Positions 25,501-38,098 of a stretch of DNA of 64,000 bases are shown here, one piece after another. Position 1 is the first letter of the stretch. Every line of letters starts with the position of its first letter. The stretch comes from Theobroma cacao. Its lineage: Eukaryota > Streptophyta > Magnoliopsida > Malvales > Malvaceae. The notes beneath the pieces were generated by a model. The model saw only the letters and a program-made list of their open reading frames with translations. It ran no database searches and had not been told where the DNA came from. The position numbers and the translations under genes are program-made. The stretch lies in assembly GCF_000208745.1 (NCBI RefSeq), contig NC_030856.1, forward strand, positions 19,195,834-19,259,833, given 5' to 3'.

Positions 25501-26833
25501 TCACGATTTCACTTAAATCCTCACAACTCGAGCCTTATGTACCCTCCTTTCTCTCTTTTTTTTTCTCTTTTTCTTCCTTTAGGGTGGAACTTCTCAAACT
25601 CTCTCTTCTTTCTTTTTTTCTCTAAATGGATGACCCTCTCTCAACTTCTCAAGCCCAATTCACATTTCTTTACTCCTTGAACTTGGTATTTATATGGCCA
25701 CCCATTAAACCAATCACAATACATGCACACATTCTCTTTTTACTTTCATTTGGCCATTTTGCCAACCAATGGTTCTTCACATACCAATTTCCTTTCCTCC
25801 ACATTGGTCCATTATCTATCCTTATTTGCTTCTCCATCCGCCACCTTCACTATCCCATCTTTTCTTCCTTTATTATTTATTTCATGCACCACCTTATTCC
25901 TCTAATCCTATTTCATGCACCACTTTTATCTTATATTTTATTTGGTCATTCATTAATCTATTTAAGTAACATTCATCCCACATTTTTCTTTCCTTATTTG
26001 GCCACCTAATGCACCAATCTCTTTACATGCAAATAGATTAATCCTATCCTTCCTTTTACTTCACGTGGTAGGGGTCCCACATGTTCCCTACTCACTTTCT
26101 CCTTTTTACATGCCATTATTTGCATGTAATAGAGAATTTACATGCACATCTCATTACCCCACATAATTTAACTTTCCTTGGTTACTTAATTTTCATTTAG
26201 TTTCAAATATTATAATTGCACATAAGTTCTCAACTTTTCCTTATTTACCATTCGACCCTCTATACTTTTCATCCTTTATAATTTGGTCCTTCAATCATTT
26301 CTTTTAAATTTCAATTTCCTTTTATCTTTCTTCCTTTACACTTGTACAAATAAAATATAAAATTTGCACTTCACCAAGGTGTTACCATAATATTTAAATA
26401 TATACTTACCCGCTCTTGCTTTACTAAATAAAGGCACACAGGACCCACTTATGTCATTTTTCTTCAAAATTCTTTCTTATTTCTTCTCCCTCACTTAGAC
26501 TAGCCATATAATCTTCCTTCATGCCTATTCTCGACAACAGATAAAATATTGATATTTTAATATTATTTTATTCCAAAATTCTCCACTTGTCTCTTCGAGT
26601 CCCAAAGTGTCTCACTTGGCCCTGGTTCACTTCCAAATCACCTTTTAACTCGCTAATTCATCTTCAATAAAAATATTATTATTCAATTATTACTTTGTTG
26701 CATGTGGAATATTTTATTCCAAACTATTCCTTTCACCGATCACCGCTATTTGGCACTTAAATTTATGTCAATTGACCCTTTGTCTTTTCGATAAGGTCTT
26801 ATTGGCTCCTATACAAGGTTACGAGGTGTTACA
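22589..26833 (-). repeat. Complete 4.2 kb gypsy LTR nested in copy L (copy M)
   Basis: At 4245 bp this is the longest complete LTR here. On the minus strand it starts TGTAACACCTCGTAA (26833) and ends GCGATTGTTACA (22589). The flanks TTTTT (22584-22588) and TTTTC (26834-26838) form a TSD with one mismatch, and the host LTR L is collinear across the site. No internal domain is present, so it is a solo LTR. Its U3 resembles copy E, but its last 1.7 kb do not. Donor-like AG|GTGAGT lies at 24304. Confidence 0.8.
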
Positions 26834-27351
26834 TTTTCCATTTAGCTTCAAATGTTGAAATTGCACATAAGTCCTCAAACTTTTCCTTATTTACCATTCG
26901 ACCTTCTAACTTTTCATCTTTCTCAATTTGGTTCTTCCAACATTTCTTTAATCCCAATTTCCTTCTATTTTCCTTCCTTTACACTTGTACAAATAAAATA
27001 TAAAATTTGCACTTCACCAAGGTGTCATCATAATATTTAAATATATACTTACCTACTCTTGCTCTATTTAATAAAGGCACCTGGGCCCCATTAATGCCGT
27101 TTATTTTTTCAAATTTTTTTCTTACTTCTTCTCCACCACTTAAACTAGTCATATAGTCCTCCTTCATGACTAATTTCAACAATAGATAAAATATTAATAT
27201 TTTAATATTATTTTATTAATAAAGTATTATTCTATTTCAAAGTATTCTCGTCATCCATTACCGCTCTTTGGCACTCAAATTTACGTTAGTTGACCCTTCG
27301 TCTTATCGATAAAGTCTTATTAGCTTTTATACGAGGGTACGGGGTGTTACA
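26834..27351 (-). repeat. Type-II gypsy LTR, U3 start (copy L, part 2)
   Basis: It continues copy L after the nested LTR and ends (minus-strand start) with TGTAACACCCCGTACC at 27351. It duplicates 26190-26833 of copy M almost base for base in order, because the two sister LTRs lie side by side here. Confidence 0.75.
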
Positions 27352-27856
27352 CACAAGACTCAAATCTTTGGCAATAACAAAATTCTACTAATGATGATAC
27401 TCAGCAATATTCTTCTAAGCAAAATCATGTTAAATTTGATCTAAGTACTCTTCCAATAGATCTTGGATCGAAGAAAAAAAATTGAGTATCATCCTAATGA
27501 CATCACTTAGAAAAGTTCCTAGTTCTACCCTCGATCATGTTGTTGATTTATTGAGAATATACACTAAGTCTATTTGATTCTTCGTATATCTTGGGTTTTG
27601 TTGTTTCTACTTTTTTTCCTCAGGCTTTTGCTTGCTTTGTTTGGGTTCTTCTATTGTTCTTTGTGAGCTTTTGTTTTTTAGCTGGCTCTCTATTTCTTTT
27701 TGCTGGTAGTTGCTTGTGAGCAATTGTGTATGAGCCTTTTCTCTGCACTTGCTATGTTTTTAGTGGAGTTTGCACTCTATTTTGTGTAACTCCTTTTATT
27801 ATAAAAGCATTGCCATTCAAAATAAACCAAGACTGTTAAACTTGAAAAATTGAGCC
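27352..27856 (+). other. Unclassified; possible LINE 3' tail
   Basis: A T/G-rich stretch without an open frame. 'gtttgcactctattttgtgtaactcc' followed by 'ttattataaaagcattgcc' has the look of a plant LINE 3' end. No RT motif and no clear poly(A) tail can be seen, so this stays a guess. Confidence 0.25.
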
Positions 27857-27873
27857 CATACTCTAATATCAAT
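27857..27873 (-). other. Degraded initiator-Met primer-binding site of a copia element
   Basis: On the minus strand, ATTGATATTAGAGTATGG follows directly after the LTR end ACTAACA. It resembles the copia TGGTATCAGAGC site with several changes. It fixes the orientation of the LTR at 27874. Confidence 0.55.
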
Positions 27874-28754
27874 TGTTAGTAGTATAAGCTCAATGCAAAT
27901 AATACCAAGAAGAGGCTGAATTAGTGTTTTAAACATTTCTTTGGAAATCAAATGTAAAAAGTCAAGTTTTTTAAAGCAAGTTTCCTCCTTGTGTCGAAAA
28001 ACAAACTAAGTGATTTTTCTTTAGGGCCAATATCAACAATAAACCACAAAGCATAAAAATAAACCAAGACACAAGTATTTATAGTGGTTCGGCTTTTCAA
28101 GTGCCTACATCCATTCCCTTGGTAATCAAGGAATTTCCAATCCACTAAAAAGGATTCTTGCTTTTTAACGAGATGAAATGGTAACCCTCACAATATCTTT
28201 TTCACGAGATTAAGTGATAGTCCTTACACCAGCCTTTTCACAGGATCGACCAAAACCCTCACAAACATTTTTCATGGGATCAAGTGAAACTCTTTAACAA
28301 TGGTTTTTCATTGGGTCAACCACAAAATCACAAATACCTTTTTAAGGTTAAGTTAAACCTTCACAAGGGACGTACAATGTTTTGCAAGAAAATGGGTCTA
28401 CAAAGGCTGGGTGCTAGAAGTTTAAGCTTGAGTTTGTTAGTGTAAGCCTTGCAAGCCAATTGATTTTATGCTTCTAAAACACTACATTAATTTGAAATAT
28501 TTAATGTTAAATACATTATGGATATTTTATATTATGTATAAGGTATTCCTTTATCCATGAGTTTATTTATAAAGAATTATGAGAGATTTATGTAGATAAA
28601 GTCGTTGAAACATAATGGCCTTGCAAAGAAATTATAAATGTTATAATTTTGAAATTTTTATACATCAAAGCCTTGTTCTTAAATATGTTTCTGGTAATTA
28701 ATTGTATTGTCAAGAATAAAGACATTGACACTGCTCAAAAATTGGTACATGCTA
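27874..28754 (-). repeat. 5' LTR region of a SIRE-type copia element (copy O)
   Basis: The minus strand ends with TTCTTGGTATTATTTGC and ACTAACA before the primer-binding site. It contains the 'tgcctacatccattcccttggtaatcaagg' and repeated 'gatcaagtgaaac' phrases shared, reversed, with copies H and U. The LTR start was not found: the region is interrupted by solo LTR C at 28755 and continues into unclassified repeat after 31713. Confidence 0.55.
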
Positions 28755-31708
28755 TGTCACGACCCGGAACCTCCCTCAGGCCCATGACAACCCCCGCGAC
28801 GTCCCGATTGACACTCATTATCCGGAATGCCAATCGAAACCCCACAAGGTTAATGAATCAGTTTCTTGCCTTTTTTGTGAGCAATCGTGGTTAAATATCG
28901 AGTTTTAAGAAAATATAAACTATTTTAGATCGAAAACAATCAAAATAAAATTTTCGCCACATAGGGGTATTTTGGTCATTTTTACCAAAAAATTTCAAAA
29001 CCTGATAAAGATACAACGTATGGTAGAAAAATATCCACTGCTGATTAAAAATAAATTTTTGTAATCTAAATCATTCATTTAGAGTGAAAAGTTGGCTAAT
29101 TAAACTAAATAAAAATATTTGACAATATATTTCATTTTTTTATAAAACAATTTTTATAGAACTATACATAAATAATTTTTGTACCGTGAGAATAAAATAA
29201 TTCATACATACAATAATTTACAAAGTTATAATGTACAATAATAATTACAATGACAAGTGGCCCCATAAATACACCTAGTATTAGTGATAGTAACCTACTG
29301 TCTGTGGGATAGAGGGGTCAACTGGAATCCTCGACAAAATCGAATATCTACAAGCTACCACAGGCCTGAAATGTTTGGAAAGGAGGTGGGTGAGATTTTG
29401 CAATCCCAATGAGTAAATAGACATTATCATAAATATCTAAAGGCGAGTAAAATGGAGGCAAGTTTAAACAACAAATCACAAACCATTTCATAAGGTTTTC
29501 AATTTATTCCTTAAACCATAAAACATTTGTAATTTACCAAAACAGTTGTCAGGGCTTATAACTTTTATTAAGACAAGGCTCAAGCCAAAACTAATCCTCG
29601 GGGATACCTTGGCCGAGGCATCTAACCGAGTCCGCCAAGGTTGTTATAACATTTACATGTGAAACACATTTTTATTTTTAAAACCAGCCGTTCCTTGGCG
29701 TTGGTTGAGTTACACATTCACGTGGGGGTTCGACGTGAAGTGAGCTCTAATATTACCCCGGGAGTTACCCTCATCGCCTCTACAGTTGGAGTAACTATAT
29801 AACCGGGTTTACCGTGCCTCTCTAATAGGCAGTCCACGAAAACCTGTCACTGTAGTGACTAACCCACCAATTTTAATAAAATTTCGACAGTATAACGTGG
29901 CTTTTATTTATTTATCCAGCTTGCATAGTAAAAACAACTTATATAAATTTCCCAATGCACTTACAAAATATAGCCACATATACTTATATCTCATAAGCCA
30001 TTCATAGGAAAATATATAATTTTCAAGACAGTTAACATGCTCCAATTACTCAATTTCATAATCAACACAATATATTTTTATTTGCCACATTTATTTTTAA
30101 AACATCAAAAATCTTGTTTTAATCTCATTTTCGTTTCATANGAAGGCTCTCCTCCTAGACACATTACAAAAATTTACACAATTCATCACATTGATGCTAA
30201 ATCACTATATAATTAACTTAAATCCTATACTAATGCATGGTATGAAATGCAATAGCCTAAAACGGCTTAAACGCGGTATTAACCTATTTTTGGCACTTTA
30301 ACCGATAAATTGCTAACGCATTTCATTTTAGCTCTAAATTGTCCCATTCTCTCTCCAACCTTTCTAACCATTAATTATCAGCCAATATTTCTCTAAAATC
30401 ACCAAAATCAGCTCACTCTCTTCCTTGGAAAATTCGGCCAAAAATGGGACATTAACTTGGTAAATTTTCTACTTTGTTTTTCTATCACATTTAACCATTT
30501 TTCATCATTTTCTCTTCATTTCTCTTAGAATAAAAATCAGATCATCATCATTGTACCTCATTGCAGATTCGGCCAAGGGTGGGTATTGTGAAAATTTAAT
30601 GCTTTCTTGCCCAATTTAATTTCTAAACACATTTAACTAACTAAAACTACCAATTTAACTAAAAATCAAAACCTAAAAATTCCAAAATCTCTCCCCTAGA
30701 ATTTCATCCAGCCCTTGATGTCACATTTAGATCTCTCTCCTCAAACATGCTAAATGGAAACAAAGCATAGGTAAGGTAGGAATGAAGCTAAAGTCGAAAA
30801 ATCTTACTGTTAGACTCGTAAACGGGCAAAAAATACGAATTCCCCTTTGAATTTTCTTGTTTCTCTTTGGTTTTTCTTTTTTTCTTCCTTTGCTCTTTAT
30901 TTTCTCTCTTGTTCTCCTTTATGGCTGGCCAGCACTTAAAATGGGGTTTAAATGGGCTGACTTTTCATTAAAATAATATTATATCATTAAAAATGCCACG
31001 TGTCACTTTCCCATTGGCTCATTTTTAAAATTTCATCCATTTGTTTCCAAATTTTCACCATACACTTGTCCCATATATCCATAGCTTAGATAAAATTCTC
31101 AGACTTATCCAAAGTCTCGGTGGAGCAATTTTTGAAATTTACACTTTTGCCCCCACAAAAGTGAAAAATTACATTTTTGCCCAAAAAACTGAAAAATTGC
31201 CCATAGACATATTTTTCATCCCTTATACTCATACCATTCTCCAATTTGTCAAATTTGATCTAAATTCTCTCAAAATCTTAAATTTGGTTCGCAGGTGGCA
31301 AAATTACTATTTTGCCCCTACACTCCAGAAATCACCAGAATTAAACTTTTTCACTTCCTATCATTAAATTATACTCCAAATAGTTAATCTTGGTAAAAAT
31401 TTCACTCCATGATCAAATTATTATCTTAGGTGGCAAAATGACGATTTTGCCCCTAAACATCAAAATTTTTAATTTTACCCCTAATGAACCCTCGAACTCT
31501 GAATAATCAATTTTAGTTATTCCTGGACTATAAAATATTAAATTTCATCCTACGATTCCTATCTGAACTAGTTCAAGGTTAAATCAACTCAAGTGTACCG
31601 TTAGGTATGATACTAGGTTTCGTCTATTCTTAGGTGCTTTCCTAGCATAATAACATGTTACTTAGTGCATGTATGTCATGACATGTGTTTATAGGGTTTG
31701 GTTTTACA
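28755..31708 (-). repeat. Solo Del/Tekay-type LTR with perfect TSD (copy C)
   Basis: It spans 2954 bp. Plus-strand ends are TGTCACGACC and GGTTTTACA; flanks are TGCTA (28750-28754) and TGCTA (31709-31713), a perfect TSD. It is collinear with copies A, B and D. At 30141 a single N replaces about 130 bp present in B and D, including the conserved splice-donor region, so that apparent deletion coincides with an assembly mark. Confidence 0.9.
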
Positions 31709-31713
31709 TGCTA

Positions 31714-33384
31714 AGCTTCCTTACTTTGGAAGTAAACAACCAATCTCATAGGTTGAAGTATGTGAGATACTTGAAGATAGTATGTGGGTGCTTGTTAAGG
31801 AACAAGTTCACTGAACATAACTTGCTGCGAGAGTTCCATTTGGTATTTCACTCAAGTGTCTATGAAAATACTCTCATGTGTCAGTAGTGTAAGTAATTCT
31901 TAGACATGTGATACTAGGTCATCTTGTATGTGAATTGTCATGCTTTGATTTAACCTCTACAAGTCTGAGGCGATTAGATGTGTAAACAGGGTGCTTTTAG
32001 GTGTAGCATGAAGCATACAAAGATGAATGAGTAATCCATAGACGGTTCATCACCTTGAGTGATTTAAAAGGGACATATCTCATTTGCTCTTGGCTTATAT
32101 TGACTACAAATCCTTAGACAAGGTAATATTAATAGGTCAATATGGAAGTTGTAGGACTAATATGGATAAGTTAGAAAGTAGACCCCAAGCTAAGCTTTCT
32201 CTCTATCTGGGATATATGATAAAAGGATCAAATTACACTGAAGTACTATACATTGAAAGGTTAGTCAAACTATATTGATTGTCTTGACATTTGGGTGGTC
32301 ATAATGTATTACTATATGCTATCTTTAAGCTTTAAATTCTTTGTGCCACCGTTCCTATTCTTTTTATACATCTTTGTATTCATCATACTCTATCTTGCTT
32401 GTACTTAGTTAGCAAAACCCACCTTCTAAAAGTATATTTGGTTCAATCTTGTAAGAGAGAAAAAGAGTATAACTTAGCCTCTATAAGGTAGTATTTAGAG
32501 GTTGTGCTTGATCCTTGAAAGGCATAAAGGTTATACGTTAGCCTTCAAAAGGTTGTGTGTAAGGATTATGCTTGATCCTTGAAAGGCATAGAGGTTATAT
32601 CTTAGCCTTCAAAGGGTAAAGTGAAAAAGTTGTGCTTGAACCTTGAAAAATAGCTAGTTTGTGCACCAAACCTTCTCTAACTACTCCAAAGCTTCTCTAA
32701 CTATAAAAAAGACTTCTCCAAAACATTTACAAGGTTAGAAGAGTGGAAAAAAACATCATTTGATCAAGAATCAAATCTTATGGAAAGAAAGAGGTTAAAG
32801 AAAGAGAAATCAAGCTAGAGCAAGCAAAACACACTATTTTACTTAGCTTTTATGTTATCTTTGAGCTTCAAATTCTTTGTTCTGCCATTCCTATTCTTTG
32901 TATACATCTCTGCGTTAATCATACTCTATCTTGCTTGTACTTACTTGGCAAAACCCACTTTCTAAAAGTATATTTGGTTCAATCTTGTAAGAGAGAAAAA
33001 GGTTATACCTTAACCTTTATAAGGTAGTATTTAGAGATTGTGCTTGATCCTTAAAAGGCATGAAGGTTATACCTTAGCCTTCAAAAGGTTTTGCTTGAAC
33101 CTTGAAAAGGCAATAGTTATTCTTAAACCTTTAAAAGGCATTGTATTGACATCATTCAATAGTGTATTAACCTCCTCAACTTGCTTAAGGCAAGGACCTA
33201 GGAAGCAATGAAGGGTTCAACCTCTATAAATTCATTTTACATTTTCTCTTTTGTCTTCATTATTTATACTTGTGTATTTTACTTTACTTTGAAGAGTTTT
33301 GAAAATTTGTTCTTAATTTGTTTATTCTTTAATTTACTCTTCACTACTTATACTTATTCATTGCACTTTATTGTTTGATTTTAT
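31714..33384. repeat. Copia-like non-coding repeat with an internal duplication
   Basis: No open frame of note. The host sequence continues across the solo LTR from 28754. A block of about 150 bp ('catactctatcttgcttgtactta', 'aaaagtatatttggttcaatcttgtaagagag') occurs at about 32322-32470 and again at 32862-33010. Each copy is followed by runs of 'cttgatccttgaaaggcataaaggttat' units of 55-65 bp. I take this as an old LTR or leader region, but the family is not identified. Confidence 0.45.
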
Positions 33385-34660
33385 CATGCATGTTTACGTA
33401 CCGTAAACAAGTAATATAGTGAAAAGTAGAGTGTTAATCCCACATAGAATTGAATTAAATTTCTTTACTAAGTACTAAAATTAAAACTCCTTAATCTTTT
33501 TCGAATAACCAAATTTAAACTAATAAAAATTAAATAAACTAAAATCAAAACAAAAACTAAAAGCAAGAATCACAATTAAACTATTATATTATCTATTCAA
33601 TACATACACTTGTATGAGTAGAAAATTAAACAACAACCTACAATGAATTTCTCAACTTCAAACTCAATTCATAAAATAAACAAACTTAAGTATCCTTACC
33701 TTCACAACCTCCTTAGAAAGCAAAACCCCCAAAATCCTTGCTCAAAATGATTTAATATGCTGAAATTTGTAAAAACCTAGAGTTAGGTTATATTCATGAG
33801 ATTTAAATTTAAAAAAGCCAAACCTTACCTTAGAATTGAGTTTGGAAGGATGAATCTTTGTCCAATGGGGTTTGGAGTGGTTAGGAGAAGGTTTGGATGG
33901 TGTTGGAGATGAGTTGGAGGCTAGAAAAGTGAAAAGTGAAATCTAGGGCTCGAGTTGGGTTTTACAGTTTTTCCATGCTGAAGCCTTGGAATCAACACCA
34001 AAACCCTTAGCTGTTGATCTTGGGCTTTTAAATTTTCTGCCCAAACTTTCTAGGATCAACCTTTGGTCCTTTGGATGTTGATGCCACCATTTCCAATAGC
34101 TAATTTTTGTTTCCTTTGTTGTTGGGATCGACCATTTAGCCATTGGGGTCAATCCTTGAGTCCCCAGAAGCTGTTCCAAGCATTCTAACTTGTAGGGATT
34201 GGCCATTTACCCATTGGGGGTCGATTCTAAAGTCTCTCGAAAGCTTTCTAAGTACTTTTCTTGTAGGGATCGACTTTTCTTTCCATAGAGGTTGATCCTA
34301 GCCATTTGCAAAACCTATTCCAAATACCTTTTTGTCTAGGGATTGAGCCTTCCTTCTTAGGAGTCTATTCTTTTTACTTCCAGTAGCTATTTTGATCCTC
34401 AAAACACATAAGGATCGACCCTTTCTTCATGGGGATCAACCTTTCATGCCTTCACTCGCAATAACACATTTTTTTGGTTTCCTTTTTCATCTAATCTTTT
34501 GACCATCATTCCTCCACAATTAAAACACTATATGAAGGATAAATTTAAAATTCCATGGTTTGAGAAACTAATTCAAAAATTTATAAAGAAATAACTCGAT
34601 TCGTACATCTTTATTGGAAATTTTCCAACCTACACTTAGATGAAAAGTCAGAGTTTTACA
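33385..34660 (-). repeat. Tat/Athila-type LTR fragment (copy V)
   Basis: The first 160 bp match copy N (17510-17640) in order and orientation ('gtgttaatcccacatagaattg', 'ctaagtactaaaatt'). Between about 34010 and 34450 a degenerate unit 'gggatcgacc....ttggggtcgatcct' recurs roughly every 85-110 bp in alternating sense. There is no gag or primer-binding site beside it. ORFs here are not supported. Confidence 0.5.
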
Positions 34661-37285
34661 TATAAACTGTGGAAAATTGCTATCACATCGTTATGGAATG
34701 TTGCCTCATAACATGTGGAAAGCTCATATGCTCGTATCATGTCATTTCAAATCATAATTCAAAATCATCTCATTTAAACATGTACTTGCACTTTGGTGCT
34801 CATATGGGCCTTCGAGCCATAAAAAATAAGTCAGTAAAATATGCACAATGCCATGAAAGGCTACAAATCCATAACATTAACATAAATAAAGAACAACTCA
34901 TCAACGAAACATGACTCGACCTCTAGGTTGCAAATGGCTGCTAAATCACCTACCAGAAGAGAAATGGATCACGTCTTCGTGACACAAGTGGCTAGCAGCA
35001 ATCACTAATCTATAACAAAAATATGAGAAACTAACGTGTGAGTCACAAAAAACTTCATGAATGAATACAAGAAGGGGACAAGTTAAGGGGCTTAGGCTTT
35101 CCACAAATATAATCTTTAAATAGCATGCATGTATAACTTTAGTAATCAATGATTAGATCCTTATAATTGGAAATAGTTCAAATCTTACAGTGTACTTAAA
35201 ACCACTTGAGTTGAATATTAAATCTTCAAATCATTGAACACGGCATTTAATCAAACCTTGTAATGCTTTCCGAAGCCATTTGAAGTCACCTAAACCTTTA
35301 GAAATTTGTAGCATAAAACCTCTTAGTACACATCAAAAAGGGCTTAAAAGTCTCATTCTACAACTAAGGTCTTGATACCTTCAAGGGAGGTATCGATACT
35401 TCTAGTTGAGGTCTCAATACCTCTTCTATAGGTATCGAGACTTCCTCTACAAAATCTTTTAAGCATTCTATTTCACAGGTATCGAGACTTCCTCTTAAGG
35501 TCTCAATACTTCATTCATATATACCTAAAATTTGGGTTATTTTCAATATATATCAACTTCATTTGACCTTTTAAACTTGAGATCTCTCATATGACTAAGC
35601 TTGCAAACTTACTTGGCTAAGAAACCTCATTTATATGCTATTTTATCATTACATACAATAGATCAATAAACATCTCATACATCAATCAAAATACATTCAA
35701 TGGCCTAAGAAGTTAACAATGGTTAAGCCCTCATCATCCTTGGATAGCTTTTGGTGACGGTCCAACCCTTATCACCCATGGACATCTTAAGCAATGTTAA
35801 ACCCCTACCACTCTTAGACATACATGGTGCATCTTGGGAATGGAATCACCACCTCACTCTTATAGTGGAATCAATGCCTCACTCTTTCTCAAAGTGATAA
35901 TAGTAAAACCCCTATTACCCTTGGGTTAACTTAGCAATATTTTCTCTGCCTAGCAAAAATAGTTTAGTTACTTTTTAAATTCATCATGATCATGCAATAT
36001 TCTCAAATGTATAGCATTTAATCATGATTTCATACTCATCTCATGTAGTAAGTGGAATCATTATCACATATATTTCAACTTAGCATTCATCATATACTCA
36101 TTTTTATCTCTTATAGCATGTGGTATCAACATCAATTACCTTACAACATAGCATATATCATTGTGCTCATTCTCATCTCATTAGTATGTGGAAATAAGCA
36201 TCACATACATTACAACATAGTATACATCGTATGCTCATTCTCGTCTCATATAGCATGTGCAAATAGCCAAACATGCATTACATTAGAACATACATGCATC
36301 ATACACATGATCTCATGATGTGGTGGTTTGGTCTAAACCACATGAAAGGACTTGTCCCTCCTTGTTGAAAGCTAACACATAGTAGAATATTTACATATAT
36401 ATATATATATATATTAGATTGAAAACTTCTTACAAATGTGGTATCAATCACAAACACCTTTCATTTATAAGATAATGATAAAATCATACTAACCAAATAA
36501 TTCATCAAACCTTTTTGGAGCATCTCGAACCTTTTCTTGTCAAGTACTCGGCTTATCTAAACATACTAATTTTTTCTACCGTGCTCAACAATAATTAAAC
36601 GAGTATTAATATTGTTCCTAGCATTGTAAAATTGCATTCTAAGCATAATCTTGAACATAAATCACTAGCCAACTAGTCTAAATCTCCATTAAACTTGTTG
36701 TTCATACTTAAACAAAAACTCTAGCCTCCCAAACTAATTTTAGTTAGTAATAACTTTACCTTGATAAGCTCTTAAAGCTGGAAAATAGTTGAAACCTAGC
36801 ATTTAAGATAAAAATCACATTTTTAAGATTTAATAGAACCTTAAAGGGAAAACAACCCATAAACTTTGATGCTAGAAAATAATTTCCTTACCTCCATAAT
36901 GTTGAAAAACCAAATTATAAGCTAGAAATTACTTGCTCTTAATGAAAAATGCTTTTAAAGCTTGAAAGAGAGTTGAGAGGGTGGCAAATAAAAGCTTTGG
37001 CAATTGAGGAATGCTAGAAAACCTCAGACCTCAGAATTTGTGATATACTTCTAGTTTAGGGAGTCAAAAGACAAGTTTAGCTCTTTATTTTTTTTAAGTA
37101 TGATGTTCAGGCATCGACACCTTGGACCTAGGCCTCGATACTTTTAAAAATAGTCCTATTTTTTTTTAGGTTTCTTGACTATAGTCTTCATACTTCTTGT
37201 ATAGGTCTCGAGAATTTCTTCAAGACTTTCTTTCTTGGTAGCAAGGTCTTGATGCCTCTATTCAAAATTTCTTAAACTAAGCAAA
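34661..37285 (-). repeat. Unclassified gypsy-like LTR sequence (copy W)
   Basis: No gene seen. 'aacatgactcgacctctagg' at 34910 recurs at 22871 in LTR M, suggesting a related LTR end. Degenerate repeats of 'ggtatcgagacttcc' and its variants 'ggtctcaatacctc' fill 35365-35515 and recur at 37110-37260. Other internal repetition: 'tcatctcatatagcatgtggaa' units at 36030-36260, and an (AT)n run at 36394-36414. Confidence 0.35.
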
Positions 37286-37290
37286 AAATT

Positions 37291-37840
37291 CAAATATAGC
37301 CTTATACTTCTATTGCATTCAATCAAGGCCTTATACTTTTATTTTGAACCAAATAAGTTTTTTTTTATTTTATTTTGAGTCAAATAAGCCCTCATGACTA
37401 ATAGTTGATTTAGTCAAAATGTCATATGTCATTTTATGTCGCGTAACACGAACGTGGCATGTTAACCTATCATAATTAATAATGATGTGGCATCTTGATA
37501 TGTCATAATTAATGATGACATAACATACTAATTTAACATATGCACCCAAACATTTGATTCATTGGTTGGTGCATGATTTTCCTCTTTCTAAAGGGCAAGG
37601 TTCAAATCCCTTTTTCCCCAAATATATAAATAAGCATACTAATTTGACATGATAACATGATCATATGGCATTTTTCACTCTCCACATCAACGTCATATCA
37701 TTGACACGTGGATATAGAATGACAACTGTCATTTTAACCAATAACAATTCGTTAATCATTAGTTATAAGAGCTTATTTAATTCAAAATAAAAATATAAAG
37801 ACTTGATTGAAGTAATAAAAGAATAATAACTTATTTAAAC
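37291..37840. mobile_element. Mutator-like MITE with long inverted repeats
   Basis: The left arm 37291-37355 (phrases 'tgcattcaatcaaggcc', 'ttttattttgaaccaaataag') is the imperfect reverse complement of the right arm 37771-37840 ('cttatttaattcaaaataaaaatata', 'acttgattgaagtaataaaag'). The right side extends another 30-40 bp ('ttcaaggacttatttgagtaat') that is lost on the left. No transposase is inside. Long TIRs with a short AT-rich interior are typical of non-autonomous Mutator-like elements; the superfamily is my inference, as no clear 9 bp TSD was found. Confidence 0.6.
37564..37609 (+). promoter_or_regulatory. tRNA-like pol III internal promoter (A/B boxes)
   Basis: GGTTCAAATCC at 37599-37609 fits the B-box consensus GGTTCRANYCC exactly. 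A weaker A-box-like TTGGTTGGTGCATG lies about 35 bp upstream. The spacing is like that in tRNAs and tRNA-derived SINE heads, but no acceptor stem or complete cloverleaf can be formed. It lies inside the MITE. Confidence 0.4.
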
Positions 37841-38092
37841 TTTTTTGAATAATTCAAGGACTTATTTGAGTAATATACCTAAAAAAAAATTATAAACATT
37901 TCCTTGTTTAATTCCACAGCATTGTAAAGTTGTTCACAGGTCATTAATTTCCATAAAGAGAGGAAGAGACTGTTCTTCAATATCTTTTGCACACACAGTA
38001 CCAGACACTCTCTGTTTCTTAGTTTGTACAGTAAAAAAAGAATTTGTTTATGATAAAAGTTCACTTTTTCTCTTTTGTTCATGTAATTCTAT

Positions 38093-38098
38093 TTTATT
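38093..38098 (-). terminator. Possible poly(A) signal of the 85 aa gene
   Basis: AATAAA on the minus strand, about 230 bp after the stop codon at 38330. The region is T-rich on the plus strand, so chance occurrence is easy. Confidence 0.3.

Noticed and set aside
31041..31367. 108-codon ORF (MFPNFHHTLVPYIHSL) also seen at 63407
   Set aside because: Both copies lie at the same place in sister LTRs, so the shared start is repeat homology. The frames diverge after insertions.
37564..37609. A complete tRNA gene
   Set aside because: Only the B box fits well. No acceptor stem or anticodon arm can be formed.
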